Source: Pteria penguin (Eukaryota > Mollusca > Bivalvia > Pterioida > Pteriidae). Taken from it: a stretch of DNA of 64,000 bases. Under the pieces are notes generated by a model. The model was not told the DNA's origin, ran no database searches, and worked only from the letters and a program-made list of their open reading frames with translations. Location of the stretch: assembly GCA_035048485.1 (NCBI GenBank), contig CM068590.1:10529329-10593328 (forward strand), in the 5' to 3' direction. The position numbers were made by a program, and so were the translations under genes. This document shows positions 45,101 through 57,100 of this stretch, piece by piece; within the stretch, counting starts at the first letter, position 1, and each line of letters opens with the position of its first letter.

Positions 45101-48100
45101 GAATATTTCACGTATATGGTGACGTCATCTGCCTGATGCGGGGCATACAAATTTTGACCTTTGCAACGGACCCACCCGAAGCAGTGAGGGATCTTTAACG
45201 TGCCATGCATACCACGACACGGGGCCTTGGTTTTTACTGTCTCATCCGAAAGACAGGACACCGGCATGACCAGAGCGGGACTCCATGAATGTGAACAAAC
45301 ACTGTATAGAAAATGTCAGTACCACAAAACATCAGGAAAAACAATAACACATATAAAGTCAAACCCTCTGCAAAGGGAATAAGTGTGACATTAATGTAAA
45401 ATACAAAAGTAACTGGTGTCACATGACTATTACACTAACAACAATATACCACATTCACAGAGCCCTGAAATTCAGAGGTGAGACCTGGTATTCGGGAGGA
45501 GCAAGTGTCTCCTGAATGGCTAGCTACACTTGCCTATGTAAGAAACATCATGGCTTCAATAGATAGCAAATCATGCACCACACAGATGTGAAATTAGCCT
45601 GGTGATGTTATCAATTTGATTCAGTTAAGCATTACATTTTTCAAAACACTTAAGAATAAAGATGTGTAATTAACATTTTCCCGACAGGGGTTTACCATGC
45701 TATTTTGAGACAAAATCTAGCATAAAGACAAAATTCCTAGCTAAAATGAGATGATATAAAGTAAGCAAATGTGCAACATCTTTTCAAACATTTTCTTTTC
45801 CATATTTTATCAGAATGCAGTTATTTTCTTCTACATATTACACAAGCTCCCAATACTTTGATTGATAATCACCCAAAACTGCAGCAGGTCACCACAAGTT
45901 TACTACCCAACCAGACTTGGTAAAGTATGATTCAATTTGCCCAATGCAAAAAATACTTCGTATTTAATTTACTGAGTTTGTTAATTTCACATCCAGTCAT
46001 TTCTAATATAGTTAGAAAAATCTAATCAGACACCATATTGTAGATTAATCAGTTAATACCAATACTTACTGTTTGTCTACCATATCGGTCTCCGATAAGT
46101 CCCCATATAGGGGCCATTATACTCATCCCTACAAACACGACCTGTAAAAATCATTTCAATAACTCAATCATCAACAATTAATCTCAAGACACAACACTGG
46201 TATAAGTGTAATGGATGTCCCATTAGTACATTTTGAGAAACTTACTTTTGTTAAATTTCTTATCCAGGCAGACAGACAACCGGATGGACAGAGTGATTCC
46301 TATATTCCCCAAACTTTGTTTGCAGGGAGTATAAAACTCCCCAAAACTGAAGTAATCATGTGGTCATGACAACTATTCAATTCATTTTATCAATAAATGG
46401 AAACTTCAAAAAATAGAGCTTACCAGAGCTCATGGTGATTTCGAAGCTCCCTTCATACCTCTATAACTGAAGATCAATAGTACAAAAAGCTGTAATGTTA
46501 AAATTAACACGTGCTATGTCACTGTGGATTATACAACTTTATACCATAGGGAGTAGTTGACTAAGTGTGTTAACTTAAAAATAAATTTACTTATATCATT
46601 ATGTGCAATATTTTAACATTGTCAATAAAGCTGTCATTCATTTGTTTAAATTTGTCTGTTATTCATGGTTTTAGAAATCCAGTTTTTTTTTTCTGAAAAC
46701 CAACAGCTTCTACATTTGATATCTGACAACATCTTATAAATCTGTCATGTCTTTATCGAATTTAAAGTAAAAGTCTCCCCAATATTTGTAACAACTGAAA
46801 CACAGGATAAGACTAAATGGCAATTTATAAGTAATCATGATTTTGACATGCTAATCTGTCAGGCATCGAGTGACGACATTCCACTGTTGTAACAGTAGCC
46901 AGTGAGGTCACAAGGTGCAGTATGTTTCGGTGGGAATAGGCCTGTAACTTTCTCATGAATTTATTTATGTAAGTACTTACAGTGGTGATTAGAGCCACAT
47001 GGTAATGTTCCAGCTGCCACTCACATCGAATCACCGGTGATAATACAGCTAATAACATCATCTCCAAAGCATCGGCTGCCTGTGATAAAGGAAAACAATA
47101 AACGATCTACATTCCACATCAATGGAATATGCTTGTTTTCATTGTTTACCATTTTTCTATACCCAATTTTCCACTTTTTTACATAACAGATTTGGTCTTC
47201 AAGTCCTTGCATCATTATTTTTTCAAAACAAGTTTTAGGAATCATAATTAATGCCTGAACAACAAAGTGGATGGATCACATACTGAGAGATAGACAAAAG
47301 TATATTATGCAGAATATTTCAAACACAAATATAAATGAAGATTTAAATACGAGAAAAAATATTTAATTTCTCATTAAAAAAAACCCCAAAAACTTACCAT
47401 TCTACCTGTCACTTAGTCTGTCTGAGAATTTTATCAAAACCAAATTGCATAAACTTAAAAAATGAAGAGGCAATTGTGATCACAGTATGTTAATAACCAA
47501 AATATTTTTGGAATATAACTGTAAAATATCTTGATTACAGAAAAGAAGAACACTGAATTAAATTGGTTTCATAGGACCTTACCGTAAATAGTCCAGAGAT
47601 AAAATAAAGTCGGACTTGGAACCAGCCAAATCCCACAGACTCCACAGCCTCCTCCACTGTGTACATCTTCCTCTGTGGGGAGGAGTGTGATGTGGTGGAC
47701 TGGTAGCCATCGGAGTCCTCCATGGAGTCTGGATCTCCTTCCTGGATCTCTATGCAGGCTGGCTCTGTAAGTAGACATCAAATAAAGTGTTGGTTTTCTT
47801 TACTTTAGTTTCTAATTGTTTGTTTGTTTTGTTGCCCCCCCCCCCCTTCTTTCTTTTTATTTCACATTACATCGAGATTATCAAAGTTTCAAATATACGG
47901 CTCATAAAGGGGCGACATCTACCTGATGCACTGGCCAGTAATCTTGACCTATTTAACGCACATGCCGGCAAAAGTGGGTAAAATATAAACACCTGAAACA
48001 CATTGTCGGATGTCCTGAATGATTTGAACATTATTTTTCTAGAAATTAAGATCAAAATGCATGACCATTTCCAAAAATGATTCTAAAATACTATTTATAA

Positions 48101-51100
48101 ATTCCACTAAATGTGAAAATCACAATATGTATTATCTTGCTCCCTTTTAACTTGTGTGAACTTTAAAATATGAGATGAAGTTCTATGTGTCACACTGAAA
48201 TCAAGAATGATCTGCCAAGACAATTTCCCGACAACTACAAAAAAAACTAGAGCATATGCCCCCGCTATGGGCTTATTTCACAGCAGCAACAAAAGTCTAT
48301 CTTCCTCAACCTTGTGTGACCTTGACCTTTGACCATTTGATCCCAAATCGATAGGATTCTTCCTCTTTTGATAAATAAGCATACATGTATATCAACAGTC
48401 GGTTTAAGTATGATGAAAGGTACTTGAGTTATCATATGGAAACCAAATGTGTGACGGAAGAACGGAAGAGTGGAAGGACCGACCGACGGAAGGATGGACA
48501 AAGCAAACGCTGAAAATTTAAAGTATATATAATAAGATTTCACCTTAGTACAAAAGCACTGAAAACTAGACATAAGATGCCCCTGAGTACTATCAGTCCA
48601 CCAGCAGAGACTTGTCCTACATGTCCTCTGGTAAAAGCTGCACTACCTGAAGGAAGTCACACTTAATCTAATATCTTCCCTTTGAGCCAGAGAGCACAAT
48701 ACACGTGTACGTGTAACTCGCACCTCGTTTACAAGGTACGATCTACCCCATGTGTTTCACACGATGAACTCGCAGTTCCTCCCACTAACAGTAAGGTGAA
48801 ACGAGAACTCATGGGAATCATAGAATTCACGCGAGTCCAGCAGCACAGCGCATTTCGATGAAGTCTATAGATGGAATTTTCTGACTATAAAATTAGCAAC
48901 ACAAAATATATACTTCGTTTGCAATCTTTATTAAGTTTTCCTGAAGTTTGTTGTCGATCACTTCATTCATTGGGTTAAAATTTTGAAAGCTTCAGGACTT
49001 TCTAACAACAAGATAAAACCATGGCTACATGTACCACCAATTAAAGATAGTGTACAGATGTCCATCTATGAAATTTGCCTTGATGACTGATAGAATAGTA
49101 GATAAAGGATAATGAATCTCAGTAGAAATAAAGGCAAATAGTATTGATATAACAGTCTTAAGTATTAGGACAAATGTTAAGATTAAGATTTCTAGGGCCT
49201 CTTATTCTTATGATCCACAAACATGCGCGGATCCAGAAATTTTTGTCAGAGGGGGTCCAACCAAACAAGAGGCCCAAGTGGGCCTATATCGCTCACCTGA
49301 GTACCTAGATGATCAGTCATGCATGAAGGAAGAATTCATTTATTTTTGCATTAATGTGACTAAGTCAACACAGATGTGGAAAATGTGTCAAATTTTATTT
49401 CAGGCTAGAATAAAAAACAACACTTTTTTGCACATCCATTCAGGTGATTTTGATATTAAGCATTTCCTTTGTCTCTGCAAGAAGTCATTCAGGGCAACAA
49501 GTTAGTCATTTTCTTTAGGTGGGGCCTTTTGTTGACTGATTTCAAGTCTGGGTCATGAACAACAATTGTTTCAAATATTGTCCAGATCTAACTTCAAATT
49601 GCCTAATTTCATATGTTGAGTGTTGAGAAACATCTAAAAACTTATTTAGATGTGTAAAGAAATGAAAAAAAAAAATTCTCCATATTTCAATTACCAAGTG
49701 GTATATGTACCATTGTGAGAACTGCTTTTTAGACATGGTGGCATTATCTGTTAACCAATTTGGATGAAATTTACCAAATTGATAGATGACCTTTAGTACT
49801 TCATGTATTCCATGTTTCATTAAAATCTTTCATGTGGTATAACAGCAGAAGTGAAAAATGTGATTGAATTGTTCCTACACACCCTCATTTGGAAGTCTTA
49901 AAAAATTCATAGAAAATCCAAAAATTGAGATATTGACAAAATTCTTTCAAAGTAACAATCCTTACCATAATTATGATCACAATAGTCCATAAGAAATCAT
50001 CATTATCAATTAACTAGGAAATATGACACTTTTTTTTCTGCATTGAATCACCAAGTCCAAAGAAATGTCGAAAAAAAAAATCTAAAATTTGATTTCGGAA
50101 GGGAACCAAAATGACAATACGTCTTCACTCATCCCTCTAGATCATTTCTATACATTCTGTCTCTGTATACAGCCCGTATGAAAAAGAATATTGTTAAAGG
50201 AGGGAACTCTTTTGTGACCTACTTTTGACTATGGTGGCGCCACCTGTAAAGAGGTCTGGACGAAAACAACAGAATTTGAAGAGGATCATAAGTGACTTAT
50301 TTCTACCAAGATTTATTAAAATCCTTCAAACAGTTTTGTAGAAAAAGTTGAAAATGTGAAAAATGGCCCCCCCCCCCCTTTTTTTTTTGGAAGTCTTAAA
50401 CGTAAAATTCCTAATTTCATATGTTGAGAAACATCTAAAAACTTATTTAGATGTGTAAAAAAAAAAAAAAATTTTTTGACCACAGCTGGATTTGAACCGC
50501 TACTCTCCATATTTCAATTACCAAGTGGTATATGTACCATTGTGAGACCTACTTTTTAGACATGGTGGCATTATCTGTTAACCAATTTGGATGAAATTTA
50601 CCAAATTGATAGCGGACTTTTAGTACTTCATGTATTCCATGTTTCATTAAAATCTTTCATGTGGTTTTGTAGAAAAAGTTGAAAATGTGAAAAATGGCCA
50701 AACCCCCCACCCCCCCTTTTTTTTTGGAAGTCTTAAAAAATTCATAAAAAATCCAAAAATTGAGATAATGACAAAATTCTTTCACAATAATATTCCTTAC
50801 CACAATTATGATCAAAATAGTCATTAAGAAATCATCAATTACAATTAACTGAAAAACATGACACTTTTCTTCATTGAAATGACTAAGTCCAGAAACACGT
50901 CAAAAAAGCGTATATTTCTATTTGACGGATCTTAACCCCGAACACAATTTTTAATAACCCATCTTTATAGATTGTTGAAATGCAATTAGTTTCCCCATTT
51001 ATGTACTGGTTCTGGAGAAGAAGATGTTTGAAGAGGGGTACCCTTTTGGGCACTTTTGGTCCCGCCCTGGATCCTCCCCTGAGGGAATCTGGATCCCGAA

Positions 51101-54100
51101 CACAATTTTAGTAGGAGACCTTGAGTACATCATTTACACAAAGTTTGATCCAAATCTGCAATGTAGTTCCAACCAGTTTTGTAGAAAAAGTTGAAAATGT
51201 GAAAAATGGCCATCCCCCCCCCCCTTTTTTTTTTGGAAGTCTTAAACGTAAAATTCCTAATTTCATATGCTGAATGTTAAGAAACATCTAAAAACTTATT
51301 TAGATGTGTAAAAAAAAAAAAAAAATTTTTTTGACCACAGCTGGATTTGATCCGCTACTCTACATATTTCAATTACCAAGTGGTATATGTACCATTGTGA
51401 GACCTACTTTTTAGACATGGTGGCATTATCTGTTAACCAATTTGGATGAAATTTACCAAATTGATAGAGGACTTTTAGTACTTCATGTATTCCATGTTTC
51501 ATTAAAATCTTTCATGAGGTTTCGTAGAAAAAGTTGAAAATGTGAAAAATGGCCAACCCCCCCTTTTTTTTGGAAGTCTTAAAAAATTCATAAAAAATCC
51601 AAAAATTGAGATAATGACAAAATTCTTTCACAATAATATTCCTTACCACAATTATGATCAAAATAGTCATTAAGAAATCATCAATATCAATTAACTGAAA
51701 AACATGACACTTTTCTTCATTGAAATGACTAAGTCCAGAAACACGTCAAAAAAGCGTAAATTTCTATTTGACGGATCTTAACCCCGAACACAATTTTTTA
51801 TAACCCATCTTTGTAGATTGTTGAAATGCAATTAGTTTCCCCATTTATGTACTGGTTCTGGGGAGAAGATGTTTGAAGAGGGGTACCCTTTTGGGCACTT
51901 TTGGTCCCGCCCTGGATCCACCCCTGAGGGAATCTGGATCCCGAACACAATTTTAGTAGGGGACCTTGAGTACATCATTTACACAAAGTTTGATCCAAAT
52001 CTGCAATGTAGTTCCAGAGAAGAAGTCGAAAATGTGAAAAAGTTAACAACGGACGACGACGACGCCGACGACGACGACGGACGGCGCACTATGACTATAG
52101 CTCACTTGAGCCTTTGGCTCAGGTGAGCTAAAAAGGTAAATTTTTCTCTTAGACGAGGGGGGTCCAACCCCAAAATTCCCAAATATGACCTTTTTTAGTA
52201 AAATTTTCGGATTCCAGGGGGGTCCAGACCCCCTAACCCCCCTCTGTATCCGCGCATGACAAAGGTACTCTCGTTACATCTGATAAGGCTTGCAATCAAA
52301 ATTGAACAAATTTATTTCAATCACAAATGAATTAAAAATACTCGACGATAATTAATTCGCCAAATTCAATATTGATCTTGGCCTTTATCCTTAAAAGTAA
52401 CCAAGGTAATGGGTTCACCAATTACAATGTAACGATCTCCAGATCAAAACCGAGATCTCCGAACGAAGGCTGAAAATCTCCAAATCACACGTAAAATACG
52501 TTGAAAAACAATACATCGTTGTACTGTAAGAAGTAAGTTAATTCTTATCTAAGAAATGCAAGCCGGCGTGGCCTAGTGGTATCGCGCTCGCCTCCTCATC
52601 GGAAGGCCAGGGTTCGAGTCCCGCAATGGTCATGCCGGTGTCCTGTCTTTCGAATGAGACAGTGAAAACCGATGCCCCATGTCGTAGTATGCAGGGCACG
52701 TTAAAGATCCCTCACTGCATCGGGTGGGTCCGTTGCAAAGGCCAAAATTTGTATGTCCGCATCAGGCATATGCCGTCACCATATACATGTACGTGGAATA
52801 TTTGTGGTGTGACGTTAAACAAAAATCAATCAATCTAAGAAATGCCACCTTGATTGTGGAAAGCCGCACCTTATCTCGAGCCTTTACGACAAGACCGACG
52901 GGATATTGCATGACGATATCCCAAAAAGTATTTGTCCTTAAAACTTCGATTCCGATGGTATTTCTCCTGCGGCATACATTTCTCCGCTTCTTTAATATAT
53001 ATTTTCGAGAACAACATTTTTATCATTATTATTCTTTCATTGTTTTGTTTGTTTGTCACGAAATAAGTGACGACTGTCACGCCGATTGACCGTCCTTAGT
53101 CGGTATCGCAAATGCATTACAATGGAATATTGCCTATTCTTCTGCATGTCCGTGGCTTTTGGGGGGGGGGGGGAGGGAGGCTTGTTTGGTTGTTGTAATT
53201 ATTGTTGTTGTTGTTTTGTCATTTTAAAGCTTAGTCAGGTGTTTGTTTTCCTTTCTTACATATTGTACATACTTGTACGTCATGATTATGCCACCTCTAC
53301 CATGACGGTATCTGCCCTTGAAATGCATAGAAATTTAGACCAATGGACCAGACCCACCCGACGCATTCAGGGATATTATAAGTGCCACCGTCTACCGAGA
53401 CCCGAGTCCTCGGTTTCTACAGTCTCCAAAAAGCTGCACACCACTGAGCAGTCAGTTGACGTAGACGCGGGACATGCATGTAGTACATTAAAACCAAGTA
53501 ACCGAGGTATGCCTGTTCCGGAAGATGTATTATTATGCAAATAACTGCTGAAAGGGTTAAGGACCCCCGCTCCCATCCCCTTTCTCCTCCACCACCACCA
53601 TCCGTAATATAGTACGAAATCTACATGACTCGAGTACTTTTGGAACCTTGATACATGCATGATAATCACTTTTTCTAAAATTAGCTGCATAATGAATTAT
53701 TTTGACGACTGCCTTCAATGCCGATAGTACACAACCACACTTACCTGTTTACAAAACAAAATCCCGTGTATATATACATGCAAGTTCCATCTACTAATAT
53801 TTATGAACCTTGGCTCATAAAACGCTTCTGGACAGCCCGCGGTCTACATGTACATGTATGTCTATTTTGAATACTTTAAAATTTTCATTCTTATTAATTA
53901 TACAACGTACAACTTAAAATACTACGGAGTATGTTATTATAATATATAATTTCTCCAAACGTTCGTTCTTTAAATGTATTTTACACCTGACTAAATACCG
54001 TAAACGACTCGCCGACATACAACAATTTTCAATCCGTTCCCCTCTGTCCGCTTGTCTCTCTGATCTGTTCACATTCGTTCAATGCTTTCCTTGTCGTCCC

Positions 54101-57100
54101 TCCGGGCCGTTCAATATGTTGGAAAATTTTAAATATGGACAACTTGAAAGGGAATTAACAAGAATAAGACGCACTCAATACACTGATCGTGAGAACCTCG
54201 CGCATCAGTTTTCTTTACCACATAAATTCTTTCTGAACCTTGTTTTTATTCGTTTTGTGCCCGCTTATACTTTACCAACTGTTAGCTCTTTGCAAATACG
54301 TAAATACTTGTAAATGAATTCTTCCGAAAAAAAAAAAAGAAAAATCCTTATTCATGGAAATCAATGATATTAAAGCATACAGGTATGTACCTTCTTCAGA
54401 GAGTGGTAGAAAGCGTCTCACCACCTTGAATAACTCGGCCGATTTGGTTCACCAATTAAAGCGTTCGGTCCAGGACCGGATGGTGTGAGTCAGATCCCTT
54501 CGGACCTACTTCTGTGCTCCGTTTTCAAAATTATATGGCGAAACTGAAGCCCTAGGTCGCATTGTATGTTGGCACATAAAAGATTCCTCGCTGATTAGAG
54601 CGTATATATTGCATGGGTCCAAGTTACTATCAGATCAGCCAGATATAGTACTTTCAGTCGGCATTATTAGTAGAATGCTAAACGCCCTCAAGGTTAAGTT
54701 TCATTATGATATTGATCGCTTTTCATCCCATGTCATGATCGCATAAAGCTTCAATTGCAAAGTTCAACTTCAAAATTTGTAAATTCACATTATTATTTTT
54801 CAAATCTTCAATTCAGTTTTTACTATCTCGTGTACACCAACGACAAAAAAAAAAAAAAAACAAACAAACAAAACAATAAGACTGGGGAAAAGTATTTTAA
54901 GACTTTACACAGTAAGTATTCACATTTCATTTTGATGTAATTCCTTTTCGTCCTTTCCCAACCCCTTTCCCCTTTTATTAGTATTCATTCAAATGAAATG
55001 TTTCGGCACTTTCAAAAATCCAATCCCATAAAACGTTCAGAAAATGCATTACATATTAAACATAATTGATCACTTTTATTTGAAATACAATAAAACGGAA
55101 TTACAATACAATTGTGTATCTATCTTACCTTTTTATTGGATATAGGTTACAAATATCAGATTAAAATTAAAACCACGATGAAAATTTCTGGTATATAAAC
55201 ATAACTCCTACAGGTAAAGCAAAATAGGGTGACATAAGATACGGCAATGATCAAGATGTGCACTGTAAACATTGATTCCCTGTAACATCTGTGTCTGATG
55301 GATCCGAATTATTTGCTTACGTGAGAGAATAAATATCAAATATCAAAGTGTCAGCTGACTTTAATATTTTTTGTAATCATACTAGGCTCTGCCCTATTTT
55401 CTGAAGTTTACTATTATATAGTTATTTAGACAAATTTAAAGCTCTACCAAGCCTTCTTAAAGATGTTCTTAAGTAACACAGAGATTCTGTCTCTCTCCAC
55501 TTAATATTATGAAGATATATTATTTATCGAAGATGTAGTATAGGGACTCTGTCCTCTCCTCTGAAGTTTTATCTGTTATGTAAGAAGAGACTCTGTCCTC
55601 TCCTCTGAAGTTTTATCTGTTATATAAGAAGAGACTCTGCCTAGCCTAGTTTTTTTGTAATTATACTTAAGTTACTTAACCAAAATTGTCCACTCTTCTG
55701 AAATTATACTAAAGTTACTTAACCAAAAGCTCTGTCAAATTTTCTGAAGTTATATATATATATATATATATACTATACATATTTGACCAAAAGCTCTGCC
55801 CACCCTTCTAAAGATATACTTATTATCAAACCAAAGGCTGTGCCCATCCTTCTACAGATATACTTATTATTAAACCAAAGGCTGTGCCCATCCTTCTAAC
55901 ATAATATTAGTTATGTAACCAAGGCCACTGCCTACTCTTCTGAAGTTATACTATAGTTATATAATCAAAGGCTCTGCCCACCCTTTTAGTATTAAACCAG
56001 CTATTTAACCAAAAGACACTGCCCAATTCTAATGTTATTCTGTAATTTTTCAACCAAAAGCACTAACACTCTTCTGAACTTATAGTTATCTAACTAATGA
56101 GTAATGACTTTGCCCGCTCTTCTGAAGTTATACTATATTTAAACCAGAGGCTCTGCCCACTTTTCCAGCATTATACCAGTTGTTTAATCAAAGGCACTAC
56201 CCACTCTTCTAAAGTTATTTTGAAATTTTTCATCCAAATGCACTGCCCACTCTTCTAATTAAAGTTATTCTGTAATTTTTCAACCAAAGACACTGCCCAT
56301 TCTTCTAAAGTTATTCTGTCATTTTTCAACCAAAGGCACTGCCAATTCTTCTAACGTTATTTTGTCATTTTTCAACCAAAGTACTGCCCACTGTTCTGAT
56401 GTACTACTACACTTATTTAACCAAAGGCTTTGTCCACTATTCTGAAGTAACATGTATATTACTTATTAAACCATAGACTCTACCCACTCTTCTGAAGTTA
56501 TGTTATATTTATTTTTCCAAGGGCATTGTCGACTCTTCTAAAGTTATGCTATTTATCAAAGACTCTATCTACTTCTCTAAAGTTCTGCTAGTAATCTAAC
56601 CAGATGCTCTGCCCACACTTCTGAAGTTTTATACATCTTGTACTAATTGATTGACACTCAGCCCACTCCTCTGAAGTTCTAATAGTTATTTAATCAAAAG
56701 CACTGCCCACTTTCTGAAGTTTTGTGAGATATCTATCAACAAGAGAATCAGTAAAACTGATGTATGCTCCCCAAACCGCAGTTATGATGCAGGAAATTGA
56801 TGACTTAATTAATATACAAAAAATCAGTAAAACTGATAGATGCTCCAAGAAGTACAGCAATAATGAAGGAAATGAATGTCTCAGTATATCAAAAATCATT
56901 GTATTAATTGATTTCAAATCTCAATGTATCATATGGATATCCAATTGAGTCAATTGTAAAACAACAAGTGATCACAGTATCTTAAACTAAAATGAGTAAG
57001 CTTGACCTTGATTAGTTATGAAATAAAACTTTTAATCGTGACGTTTCAGAAATGACTTTGAATGACCTTTGTCCAAAAGCCCTTAATCTTAATAACATTT

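Larger units (their letters stand above)
49222..52258. mobile_element. CATGCGCGGAT MITE, 5-bp target duplication, split by a 2.9-kb element
   Basis: The left end CATGCGCGGATCCAGA and right end TCTGTATCCGCGCATG are inverted. The direct repeat acaaa flanks both (49217-49221 and 52259-52263). The ends are close relatives of the CAGTGGCGGATCC family (17450). The original MITE sequence is left only at 49222-49265 and about 52134-52258. Confidence 0.82.

Noticed and set aside
53086..53544. 152-codon frame with a Gly-rich segment
   Set aside because: It starts in unstructured sequence, crosses a poly-G tract and a degenerate SINE, and has no homology or splice context.
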